64,000 nt of DNA from Agromyces kandeliae (GTDB lineage Bacteria > Actinomycetota > Actinomycetes > Actinomycetales > Microbacteriaceae), in contig NZ_WKJD01000002.1 of the NCBI RefSeq assembly GCF_009674665.1, positions 62,001 through 126,000 of the forward strand, in the 5' to 3' direction. The notes under the pieces were generated by a model that was given only the letters and a program-made list of their open reading frames with translations, was not told the DNA's origin and ran no database searches. Of this stretch, positions 1-7,231 are shown one piece after another (positions within the stretch are counted from its first letter, which is position 1; every line of letters begins with the position of its first letter). Made by a program: the position numbers and the translations under genes.

Positions 1-183
1 CCGGAGGAGGTGAACGCCGTCGTCTACGCCACCGCCGGCTACGAGCAGAGCGTGCAGAACGCCGCACGGGTGAGCCTGTCGAGCGACAACGTGTTCGGCG
101 ACGACGGCGGCATCCACCAGATCGCCTCGATGTCGGGCTCGGTGTCGTCGGGCTACACGGCGGCGCTCACGATCGGGGTCTGA
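1..183 (+). CDS. C-terminal end of an unrecognised protein (partial)
   Basis: Frame 1 is open from the window edge to TGA at 181-183 and gives the last 60 residues of a protein. The tail is rich in Ser, Gly, Ala and Val (ends SGYTAALTIGV) with no Cys, which fits an exported or beta-rich domain, but I recognise no family. It is followed after 44 bp by the DNA ligase gene on the same strand. The start and most of the protein lie outside the window, so no function can be given. Confidence 0.6.
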   Translation, partial: PEEVNAVVYATAGYEQSVQNAARVSLSSDNVFGDDGGIHQIASMSGSVSSGYTAALTIGV

Positions 184-227
184 CCCGCAGCGCGGGCCAT
201 GTCGGCGGGCGGTGCGAGGATGATCGC

Positions 228-1772
228 GTGCTGCTCGACGAGGTCGTGACGACGGTCGAGCGGGTCGCATCCACGCGGTCGCGGCTCGCGAAGGTCGACG
301 CGCTCGCGGGCCTGCTCGCGGGGCTCGCTCCCGACGAGATCGTCCCCGCGGTCGGATTCCTCACCGCCAAGCCGCGGCAGGGCAGGGTCGGGGTCGGCTG
401 GCGCACGCTCCGGGGCGGGCTCGGCGACCCGGCGGGTGACGCGTCCCTGACGATCCACGACGTCGACGACGCGCTCGAGCGCCTCGCGGGCGCCGCGGGC
501 TCCGGCTCCGCCGCCGAGCGCGCCGCGGTGCTCGCGGACCTCGGTGCGCGCGCGACCGCCCGCGAGCAGGACTTCGTGTCGCGGGTGATCCTCGGAGAGC
601 TCCGCACCGGGGCGCTCGAGGGGGTCCTGACGGACGCGATCGCGCGCGCCGCCGAGCGGCCGGGCGACGTCGTGCGCCGCGCGGCGATGCTCTCGGGCGA
701 CCTCGGCGAGACGGCGCGCATCGCGCTCACGGGTGCGCCGGGCGACCTCGAGGCCGTCGGGCTGATGGTCGGCCGGCCGGTGCTCCCGATGCTCGCCGGG
801 ACCGCGCCGAGCGCCGCGGCCGCGCTGGAGCAGGCCGGTGAGGCATCCGTCGAGTTCAAGCTCGACGGGGCGCGCATCCAGGTGCACCGGGCCGGCGACG
901 ACGTCCGCGTCTTCACCAGGAACCTCGCCGACATCACGCACCGGGTGCCCGAGGTCGTCGACGTGGTCCGGGGCTTCCCTGCCCGCGAACTCATCCTCGA
1001 CGGTGAGACGCTCGCGCTCGACGAGGGCGGCGCGCCGCGCCCCTTCCAGGAGACGATGTCCCGGTTCGGCGCCGAGGCCGCACGCGAGGTGCAGCTGCAC
1101 CCGTGGTTCTTCGACGTGCTCCACGTCGACGGGCGCGACCTCATCGACGAGCCGCTCACCGCGCGACTCGCCGAGCTCGAGCGCGTCGCCGGGGAGCACC
1201 GCATCCCCGGCGAGGTGACCGACGATCCCGAGGTCGCCGAGCGCGTGGCGCGCGAGGCGCTCGCCGCCGGGCACGAGGGCGTGGTGGTGAAGGGCGTCGG
1301 CGCGCCCTACGCGGCGGGCCGCCGAGGCGCGAGCTGGATCAAGGTCAAGCCGGTGCTCACCTACGACCTCGTCGTGCTCGCTGCCGAGTGGGGCTCCGGC
1401 CGGCGGACCGGATGGCTGTCGAACCTCCACCTCGGCGCACGCGACCCGGCGGGTGAGTTCGGCGACCCCGATGGGTTCGTCATGGTCGGCAAGACGTTCA
1501 AGGGGCTCACCGACGAGCTCCTCAGGTTCCAGACGGAGCGATTCCCCGAGATCGAGACGCGCCGCACCGCGAGCACGGTGTTCGTCGAGCCGGTCACGGT
1601 GGTCGAGGTCGCGATCGACGGCGTGCAGCGCTCCAGCCGGTACCCGGGCGGCATCGCGCTGCGCTTCGCGCGCGTGAAGGGGTACCGTCCCGACAAGAGT
1701 TCGGGCGAGGCCGACACGATCCAGGCGCTGCGCGAGCTGCTGCGCGGCGGAGACGAAGGGGGAACGACATGA
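228..1772 (+). CDS. lig: ATP-dependent DNA ligase
   Basis: A 514-aa ATP-dependent DNA ligase, which seals nicks through a lysyl-AMP intermediate. The nucleotidyltransferase motif I is KLDG at about residue 211 (EFKLDGARIQVHR), followed by the adenylation-domain blocks FTRN, LDGE and EGVVVKG and the motif WIKVKP. An N-terminal alpha-helical DNA-binding domain of about 200 residues and a C-terminal OB-fold match the length and order of the LigB/archaeal-type single-subunit ligases (about 510 aa), and not the Ku-dependent LigD ligase, which has polymerase and nuclease domains. The GTG start at 228 is preceded by GAGGA at 215-220. The stop overlaps the next start by ATGA, so the VOC gene is translationally coupled. 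It is an accessory ligase; the essential NAD-dependent LigA would be elsewhere. Confidence 0.93.
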   Translation: MLLDEVVTTVERVASTRSRLAKVDALAGLLAGLAPDEIVPAVGFLTAKPRQGRVGVGWRTLRGGLGDPAGDASLTIHDVDDALERLAGAAGSGSAAERAAVLADLGARATAREQDFVSRVILGELRTGALEGVLTDAIARAAERPGDVVRRAAMLSGDLGETARIALTGAPGDLEAVGLMVGRPVLPMLAGTAPSAAAALEQAGEASVEFKLDGARIQVHRAGDDVRVFTRNLADITHRVPEVVDVVRGFPARELILDGETLALDEGGAPRPFQETMSRFGAEAAREVQLHPWFFDVLHVDGRDLIDEPLTARLAELERVAGEHRIPGEVTDDPEVAERVAREALAAGHEGVVVKGVGAPYAAGRRGASWIKVKPVLTYDLVVLAAEWGSGRRTGWLSNLHLGARDPAGEFGDPDGFVMVGKTFKGLTDELLRFQTERFPEIETRRTASTVFVEPVTVVEVAIDGVQRSSRYPGGIALRFARVKGYRPDKSSGEADTIQALRELLRGGDEGGTT

Positions 1773-2209
1773 CGGACGGCGCGGGCGCGGCGGGCGCGGC
1801 GGGCCCGGCCGGCGGCGGGCGGGTACGCCAGCTCCGACTCGTCGTCGAGGCCGAGGACTTCGACGCGGCGCTGACGTTCTTCCGCGATGTGCTCGGCATG
1901 CCCGAGCAGGAGTCCTACAGCGGTGATGACGGCGCCGAGGTCCGCATCCTCGACGCCGGACGGGCGACGCTCGAGCTGTCGAACCCGGCTCAGGTCCGGT
2001 ACATCGACCGCGTCGAGACCGACGGCGGCCGCAGCGACCGCATCAGGGTGGCGCTCGAGGTGGACGACACGTCGACCGTGACCGGCGAGCTCGTCGACGC
2101 GGGCGCCGAGCTCGAGGCATCCGCCCGCGAGACCCCCTGGCGCTCGGTGAACGCCCGGGTCCGGGCGCCGGCCGGCCTGCAGCTCACGATCTTCCAGGAG
2201 CTCGACTGA
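1769..2209 (+). CDS. VOC (glyoxalase/bleomycin-resistance fold) protein
   Basis: A 146-aa protein of the vicinal oxygen chelate superfamily. After a Gly/Ala-rich lead of about 20 residues it shows the VOC start (RQLRLVVEAEDFDAALTFFRDVLGMPE) and ends with the usual beta strand (LQLTIFQELD). The start overlaps the ligase stop by 4 bp, so the two genes are coupled, but I see no functional link. VOC proteins include dioxygenases, isomerases and drug-binding proteins, and the sequence does not decide which. It is convergent with the RibD-domain gene, 16 bp away. Confidence 0.8.
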   Translation: MTDGAGAAGAAGPAGGGRVRQLRLVVEAEDFDAALTFFRDVLGMPEQESYSGDDGAEVRILDAGRATLELSNPAQVRYIDRVETDGGRSDRIRVALEVDDTSTVTGELVDAGAELEASARETPWRSVNARVRAPAGLQLTIFQELD

Positions 2210-2225
2210 CCAGGGCCGGGCGCGG

Positions 2226-2843
2226 CTACCGGCCCTCTGGGTCCATGTCGATGCCCGTGACCGGGACCCCTGCGCGCTCGTAGACCAGTGAGATCGCGCC
2301 CTTCGGGAAGGCGACGGGCGGCTGGGCGAGCGTGAACGCCGCGGGGACGGTGCCCGTGTCGAACAGGCGCTTGCCGCTGCCGAACGCGATCGGGTACAGG
2401 TACAGGTTCAGTCGATCCACGAGGTCGGCGGCGAGCAGCGACCGGGCGAGGGCGCCGCTCCCGATCACGTGGATCTCGTCGAAGCGATCCGTGATCGCCG
2501 GGACCTCTGCCGCGACATCCGTCACGACGGTGGTGCCCGACCAGGTCGGATCGGTCAGTGTGCGCGACGCGACGAACTTCGGGACCGCATCGAACTTCGC
2601 GCCGATCGGGGTGTCGGCGTGCCGGGGCCAGTAGTCGGCGAAGATGTCGTACGTCCGGCGGCCGAGCATCAGGGCGTCGAGCCGGTCGATGCCGGCGCCG
2701 ATCACCTCGCCCGACGTCTCGTCGATGTAGGGCGCCTGCCATCCGCCGAACTCGAAGTCCCCGGAAGGGTCCTCCTCCGGGCTGCCCGGGGCCTGGTAGA
2801 CCCCGTCGAGCGTGATGAACAGGTCGACCGCGAGGATGCCCAT
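2226..2843 (-). CDS. Dihydrofolate reductase family (RibD C-terminal domain) protein
   Basis: A 205-aa stand-alone RibD C-terminal/DHFR-like fold, the NADPH-binding reductase domain of riboflavin biosynthesis that occurs in many uncharacterised actinobacterial oxidoreductases. Typical blocks are the N-terminal MGILAVDLFITLDGVYQAP, LGRRTYDIFADYW, and the glycine-rich IGSGALARSLL before NLYLYPIAFGSGKRLF. The start chosen is ATG at 2843 because GGAAGGAG lies just upstream; the frame stays open further upstream, but with no homology. The deaminase domain of true RibD is absent, so a role in riboflavin synthesis is unlikely. The substrate is unknown. Confidence 0.85.
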   Translation of the reverse strand: MGILAVDLFITLDGVYQAPGSPEEDPSGDFEFGGWQAPYIDETSGEVIGAGIDRLDALMLGRRTYDIFADYWPRHADTPIGAKFDAVPKFVASRTLTDPTWSGTTVVTDVAAEVPAITDRFDEIHVIGSGALARSLLAADLVDRLNLYLYPIAFGSGKRLFDTGTVPAAFTLAQPPVAFPKGAISLVYERAGVPVTGIDMDPEGR

Positions 2844-3003
2844 GGTCGTGCTCCTTCCCGCTGGACACGGTAGCCCTCGCGGTGGCGCCGGGTCGAGTGG
2901 GTGCGACGCCGGGCTCGTCCCCGAACTCGACCGGGTCGGCGGGTCGCCCCGCGGCGAGGCGCACGCGGCATCCGCCCAGACGTCCCCGCCTAGGGTGGAA
3001 CCC

Positions 3004-3627
3004 ATGCACCTCGCCCTCGTCCGCCACGGACAGACCGACTGGAACCTGCGCGGGCTCATGCAGGGCCGCACCGACATCCCGCTGAACGCCACCGGGCGGG
3101 CGCAGGCGGCGCAGGCCGCGCGCACGCTCGACCCGGCCGACTGGGACGTCGTCGTGAGCTCGACGCTCGGCCGCGCGCGCGAGACCGCCGCCATCCTCGC
3201 CGACGGGCTCGGCCTGCCGCTGGCGGGAGCGTACGAGGACCTCGTCGAGCAGGACTTCGGCGATGCCGAGGGCACGCTCGTCGCGCAGATCGACGAGCGG
3301 TGGCCCGGCAGGGAGTTCCCGGGCAAGGAGCCCGACGACGAGGTCGGCCCGCGCGGCGCGCGAGCGCTCGCGCGCATCTCCGTCGACCAGGACGGCGCGC
3401 GCGTGCTCGCCGTCGCGCACGGCACGCTGATCCGCCACGCGCTGGGCGAGCTCAGCGGCCACGAGGCGCACAGCTACCCCAAGCTCGACAACCTGTCGGT
3501 CTCCCGGCTCGAACGAGCGGATGCCGCGTGGCGCGTGCTGACCGTCGGGGGCACGTCGTTCGACGAGGTGCTCCCGTGGCTGCGCCGGGCCGGTGCGGGC
3601 GACGAGGAGCTGGTCCGCACCGCCTGA
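3004..3627 (+). CDS. Histidine phosphatase (phosphoglycerate mutase) family protein
   Basis: A 207-aa member of the histidine phosphatase superfamily. The catalytic phospho-acceptor is His8 in LVRHGQTDWN, a substrate-binding Arg lies in SSTLGRARETAAI, and the second catalytic His is in VLAVAHGTLIRHAL. Length and the small cap favour a broad-specificity phosphatase (GpgP/CobC-like) over a glycolytic mutase. The ATG at 3004 is taken because the family begins two to four residues before the first beta strand; the Shine-Dalgarno is weak (GGTGG). It lies divergent from the RibD-domain gene. The natural substrate cannot be read from the sequence. Confidence 0.88.
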   Translation: MHLALVRHGQTDWNLRGLMQGRTDIPLNATGRAQAAQAARTLDPADWDVVVSSTLGRARETAAILADGLGLPLAGAYEDLVEQDFGDAEGTLVAQIDERWPGREFPGKEPDDEVGPRGARALARISVDQDGARVLAVAHGTLIRHALGELSGHEAHSYPKLDNLSVSRLERADAAWRVLTVGGTSFDEVLPWLRRAGAGDEELVRTA

Positions 3628-3728
3628 GCGCCGGTCGCCGTGCGGCCGTGTTGCGATCTCGGAACGATCGTGCGACGGGCCGATGACGCCCCTCCCGGAG
3701 CCGGCCGCGCCGGACGTATGATCCGGAA

Positions 3729-4280
3729 ATGGAGGCACCGGGCAGCACCACCCTGGTCGTCGTGGGCGAGGAGTCGACCGCCGCGATCGGATCCCTCGCG
3801 GGGCTCGCGAACGTCGAGAGTGCCACCTTCGCGGAGATGACGGATGCCACCGACGCCGAGGTCGTCACCTGGTCGAGCACCTCGCACGCGCCGTTCGTCG
3901 TGCACGACCGCGATCCGCTCGGCCACGTGGCATCCGCCTGGGTCGAGTTCTACGACGAGCGATCGACGCTCGGCGTCCTGCAGCTCGAGATCGAGCAGGT
4001 GATCGATGCGGTCGCCCGGCACGAGCTCCGGGTGCCCGACTACTACGTCGTCCTCGAGCCCGAGGCGCTGCGCGGGACCTGGATGCACTGGTGGCTCGGC
4101 GTCGTCGCCGCGGCGTCCCCGAACCGCGTGCTGCCGTGGGAACCGGGTGATGCGCCCCTCGCCGGACTCATCCGTCGGCTGCCGACGGCTCGGGCGTGGC
4201 CCGAGGTGCACCGGTGGCTGCCGGGAGTGGTGCGGGCCGTGCCCGACCGCGTCGGGCCCGGCCTCCCCGGCGCAGCCTGA
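3729..4280 (+). CDS. Hypothetical protein
   Basis: A 183-aa protein with no signal peptide or clear membrane segment. It has a Trp-rich middle (GTWMHWWLGVVAAASPNRVLPWEPGD) and the recurring pattern DRDPLGHVASAWVEFYDE. I recognise no family; it looks like a soluble lineage-specific protein. Codon use is like the neighbours, and the ATG follows a purine-poor leader. It ends 15 bp from the end of the convergent sheath gene. Confidence 0.6.
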   Translation: MEAPGSTTLVVVGEESTAAIGSLAGLANVESATFAEMTDATDAEVVTWSSTSHAPFVVHDRDPLGHVASAWVEFYDERSTLGVLQLEIEQVIDAVARHELRVPDYYVVLEPEALRGTWMHWWLGVVAAASPNRVLPWEPGDAPLAGLIRRLPTARAWPEVHRWLPGVVRAVPDRVGPGLPGAA

Positions 4281-4295
4281 GTTCCGCGCGGCGGC

Positions 4296-5408
4296 TCAGT
4301 CGTGCGCGGGCAGTGCGTGCGCCCTGATGTGCAGGACCACGAACTCCGTAGGGCGGATCGGTGCGAACCCCACGAAGACCGGCAGGTCGCCCGCATCGAG
4401 GTCGCGCTGCGAGACCGTGTCTCGGTCGCACTTGACGAAGTACGCGCGATCGGGGGAGTTCCCCCGGAACGCGCCGACCCGGTACCGCTCGTGCAGGAAC
4501 GCCCCGACCGATTCGCGCACCTCCTCCCAGAGCGCCTCGCCGTTCGGCTCGAACCGGGTCCACTGCAGGCCCCGATCCAGGCTCTCCTCGAGGAAGAGCG
4601 CCGTGCGGCGCACCGGCACGTACTTCCAGACGCTCGCCGTCGCGTCAGCGCCCGCGAGGGTGCGCGCGCCCCAGACGACCGGCCCTCGCCCCGCGAACGT
4701 GCGCAACGTGCTGATGCCCGACGTGTTGAGCGAGTCGGCATCGCGGTTCCCGAGGTCGAACTCGAGGCCGTCGGCGCCGCGGACGTCCGCGTCGGTTCCC
4801 GCCGGTGCCGACCAGACGCCGTGCGACGCGTCGGTGCGCGCGAAGACGCCGGCCACCGCCGCCGAGGCGGCGAACGTCTCCACGGACCCGGCGCGCGACG
4901 GGTCCGGGCGACGCAGGCGCGGCGCGTACAGGGCGGCGTTGGCACTCGAGGTGCCGACCGCGGCCTCGGCGCCCGCAGAGATCGCGGCGCGGATCGCCTC
5001 GAGGCTGGTCCACGACGCGGGCGGGTCGACGAGCAGCATCGCCCGTCGGCGTTCGCAGAATGCGACCGCCTCCGCGACGACCTCGCGGGCGTCGGCGTGC
5101 GCCGCCGACTCGGCTGGGAGCACCAGCAGGTTGACGAGGTCGACCTGGTCGAGGGCTTCGAGGCCGAGCCGGACACCATCGATGCCGGCGTCGGCGACGC
5201 GCACCGCCACTGCCGAGACGCCGCCGTTGTCGAAGAACGAGCGCAGCGCGCGTCGCAACGGCGAGACGTGCAGGTCGCCCCAGATCGCATCCTCGTCGGC
5301 GGCCCGTCCGTCGACGTCGATGTCGACGGGCTCGTCGAACGGACCGTCCTCGGCGAGGCCGAAGAATGCCGTGTCGGCCGTTGCGACGCCCTCGATGGGT
5401 CGCGTCAT
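4296..5408 (-). CDS. Orphan contractile tail sheath protein, N-terminal arm missing
   Basis: A 370-aa homologue of the contractile tail sheath subunit of phages and extracellular contractile injection systems. It runs from the sheath's early block (RPIEGVATADTAFFGLAEDGPFDEPV) through RSFFDNGG and ALEALDQVDLVNLLVLP, CERRRAMLLVDPP and GVFARTDASHGVWSAPA, to the C-terminal VVWGARTLAG, VPVRRTALFLEESLDRGLQW, FEPNGEALWEEVRESVGAFL, AYFVKCDRDT and IRPTEFVVLHI. Complete sheaths start about 15-20 residues earlier with a PGVYVEE-type arm that links subunits; here Met lies 3 residues before RPIEGV, with a strong GGGAGGTGG ribosome site, and nothing sheath-like is encoded upstream. No tube, baseplate, spike or AAA gene is nearby. 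The function is unknown; it may be a domesticated sheath. Confidence 0.9.
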   Translation of the reverse strand: MTRPIEGVATADTAFFGLAEDGPFDEPVDIDVDGRAADEDAIWGDLHVSPLRRALRSFFDNGGVSAVAVRVADAGIDGVRLGLEALDQVDLVNLLVLPAESAAHADAREVVAEAVAFCERRRAMLLVDPPASWTSLEAIRAAISAGAEAAVGTSSANAALYAPRLRRPDPSRAGSVETFAASAAVAGVFARTDASHGVWSAPAGTDADVRGADGLEFDLGNRDADSLNTSGISTLRTFAGRGPVVWGARTLAGADATASVWKYVPVRRTALFLEESLDRGLQWTRFEPNGEALWEEVRESVGAFLHERYRVGAFRGNSPDRAYFVKCDRDTVSQRDLDAGDLPVFVGFAPIRPTEFVVLHIRAHALPAHD

Positions 5409-5457
5409 CGGCCCCACCTCCCGTGCCCGGTTGCATCGAGCGGATGCCTCGTGGCCG

Positions 5458-5486
5458 AGCCTCCTCCGGTCGGTCGCGGGTGTCAA
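5458..5486 (-). promoter_or_regulatory. Candidate sigma-A-type promoter of the sheath gene
   Basis: On the minus strand, TTGACA (5486-5481) and GAGGCT (5463-5458) are separated by 17 bp, about 50 bp before the sheath start. This suggests that the sheath gene has its own promoter instead of depending on the hydrolase gene 157 bp upstream. It was read by eye only; the -10 matches only the key A and T. Confidence 0.45.
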
Positions 5487-5565
5487 GGACGCCGATCGCG
5501 ACCGGTGTGCGGGGCGACGGCGTGCACTCGGAACGCCGCGCCATCCGGCGGGTCCGAGGTGGCGC

Positions 5566-6411
5566 TCAGGCCGCGGGACGCCCGGGTGCAGGCTGGGCCT
5601 CGGCGTGCTCGAGGGCCCACTCCAGTGCGAAGTCGGCGACCTCCTCCCATCCGTCCTGGCTGACGATGCGGTGCGTGCGCCCGGCGAACTCCCGGTGGTC
5701 GACGACGGCCGGGCTGCCCGTCCTGCGGTACTTCCGGACGATGGCGCGGCCGATGGCCGGCGGCACGACGTGGTCGATCTCGCCGCTGATGACGAGCAGC
5801 GGCGCACGGTCGGTGCGGCCGTAGTCGACGTGGGTGACGCCGCCCTTCTCGTTGATCGTGGAGGCCACGCCCTCGAAGAGGACCCGGTTGTACGAGTTGA
5901 CGGCGTACTCCTCCCAGATGCGGTCGGACGCCTCGCGGCTGAGGTCGTTGCCGAACGTGAAGTGGAAGTGGCCCTTGGAGATCGGCTTGGCGCCGTTGCG
6001 GTCGAACGGATTGGAGAGGATCGGGAAGCCGGTGCGGAGCGTCGCGGGCGGCAGGGTCGTGATGCCCGCCGTCTGGCCGGGCGTGACGCCGACGTAGGCG
6101 ATGCCGAGCCCGCGGTCGGCGAGCATCTGGGTGATGACGCCGCCGAACGAGTGGCCCATGATGATGGGCTTCCGCGGCAGCGCGCGGATGATCCGCTCGT
6201 AGTGGTCGGCGATCTGCTTCAGCCCGATGCCCTTCAGCGGTCCGGGGTTCGAGCGGATGTCGGCGACGGAGCGATCGTCGATGCCCGGCCAGCCGGGGAC
6301 GATGACGTCGTGGCCGAGTGAGCGGAACCGCTCGGCCCACGTGTCCCAGCTCTTCGGGGTCATCCAGAGACCGTGGATGAGGACGATCGGGGGCTTCGCG
6401 GCGGTGGTCAT
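5566..6411 (-). CDS. Alpha/beta hydrolase, TetR-controlled
   Basis: A 281-aa alpha/beta hydrolase. It has the oxyanion HG in LIHGLW (residues 13-14), the nucleophile elbow GHSFGG with Ser88, a late acid residue (SGEIDHVVPP) and a C-terminal His (FAGRTHRIVSQ). The family acts on esters, lactones or epoxides; the substrate is not evident. The start at 6411 has GGAGGAG close upstream. The gene is divergent from a TetR regulator, and a perfect palindrome sits between them, so it is probably repressed by that regulator and induced by its ligand. A detoxification role is an inference from this common pairing. Confidence 0.88.
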   Translation of the reverse strand: MTTAAKPPIVLIHGLWMTPKSWDTWAERFRSLGHDVIVPGWPGIDDRSVADIRSNPGPLKGIGLKQIADHYERIIRALPRKPIIMGHSFGGVITQMLADRGLGIAYVGVTPGQTAGITTLPPATLRTGFPILSNPFDRNGAKPISKGHFHFTFGNDLSREASDRIWEEYAVNSYNRVLFEGVASTINEKGGVTHVDYGRTDRAPLLVISGEIDHVVPPAIGRAIVRKYRRTGSPAVVDHREFAGRTHRIVSQDGWEEVADFALEWALEHAEAQPAPGRPAA

Positions 6412-6455
6412 GGTTCCTGCTCCTCCTGGCGGTGGTGTCGTGCGTTCCTGAGAGG

Positions 6456-6471
6456 TAGAACGATCGTTCTA
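6456..6471. promoter_or_regulatory. TetR operator 1 (perfect palindrome)
   Basis: TAGAACGATCGTTCTA is a perfect 16-bp palindrome, 45 bp before the hydrolase start and 82 bp before the tetR start. The position and form are typical of a TetR dimer site controlling the divergent pair. Confidence 0.75.
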
Positions 6472-6525
6472 TCTTGTTCTATTCCCAGAAGGTACGCCGT
6501 CGGTCGATCCGATGTCAAGCGAAAG

Positions 6526-6541
6526 GAGAAAGATCGTTCTA
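6526..6541. promoter_or_regulatory. TetR operator 2 over the tetR ribosome site
   Basis: GAGAAAGATCGTTCTA matches operator 1 at 14 of 16 positions and overlaps the AAGGAG ribosome-binding site of tetR, ending 12 bp before its ATG. Its placement suggests autorepression, with operator 1 serving the hydrolase. Confidence 0.65.
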
Positions 6542-6552
6542 TCATTTCGTTC

Positions 6553-7173
6553 ATGGCAGCACGAACGACCCCGGCCGGCACTTCGGTCGCGCGCGAGCGG
6601 CTCCTCGCGACCGCGAGCGCGCTCTTCTACCGCGAGGGCATCCACTCGGTCGGCGTCGACCGCATCGTCGGCGAGGCGGGCGTGACCCGTGCGACGTTCT
6701 ACCGGCACTTCCCGAGCAAGGAGGACCTCGTCGAGGCCTATCTCGGGGTCGAGGACGCGAACATCCGCGCGGCGTTCGATGCCGCCGAGGCGACGGGGGC
6801 GCCGCCGAGGGAACTCGTCGGACTCGTGATCGACGGACTCGCCGAAGACGTCGCGCGCCATCACACGCGTGGCTGCCCGTTCATCAACGCGGCGGCCGAG
6901 TACCCGGACGCCGACAGCGGCGTCCGCAGGGCCGTCGCGGCTCACCGGGAATGGTTCCGGTCCGAGCTCGAGCACGTCCTCGACGCGGCGGATGCGCCCG
7001 ACCCGCGCCTCGCCGCCGCGGAGCTCGTGCTCGTCCGCGACGCCGCGATGGTCGGCGGATACCTCGACGGGTGGGAGCGCGTGAGGCCGGCGTTCGTGGC
7101 ATCCGCCCACCGGGCGACCGGGCTGCCGCTGCCCCTGGCGTCTGCCGACGCCGTGTCGAGCCGCGACGGCTGA
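6553..7173 (+). CDS. TetR/AcrR family transcriptional regulator
   Basis: A 206-aa TetR regulator. The N-terminal helix-turn-helix is standard (LLATASALFYREGIHSVGVDRIVGEAGVTRATFYRHFPSKEDLVEAYL). The C-terminal ligand domain contains GCPFINAAAEYPD, typical of one large actinobacterial TetR subgroup. The ATG at 6553 follows AAAGGAG at 6522-6528, which is embedded in the second operator. It is divergent from the alpha/beta hydrolase and probably represses both itself and that gene. The inducer is unknown. Confidence 0.92.
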   Translation: MAARTTPAGTSVARERLLATASALFYREGIHSVGVDRIVGEAGVTRATFYRHFPSKEDLVEAYLGVEDANIRAAFDAAEATGAPPRELVGLVIDGLAEDVARHHTRGCPFINAAAEYPDADSGVRRAVAAHREWFRSELEHVLDAADAPDPRLAAAELVLVRDAAMVGGYLDGWERVRPAFVASAHRATGLPLPLASADAVSSRDG

Positions 7174-7188
7174 GGCGGCGAGCACGGC

Positions 7189-7220
7189 GAACGGCCCGCC
7201 TCGCGGGAGGCGGGCCGTTC
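7189..7220. terminator. Bidirectional terminator hairpin
   Basis: A perfect 14-bp stem (7189-7202 with 7207-7220) closes a GCGG loop between the convergent tetR and EEP genes. There is no U-tract, as is usual in high-GC actinobacteria. It can serve both directions. Confidence 0.8.
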
Positions 7221-7231
7221 GCGGTCCGGGA

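Noticed and set aside
3600-6500. A prophage or complete injection-system cluster around the sheath gene
   Set aside because: No tube, baseplate, spike, AAA, lysis, integrase or packaging gene is found; neighbours are ordinary chromosomal enzymes.
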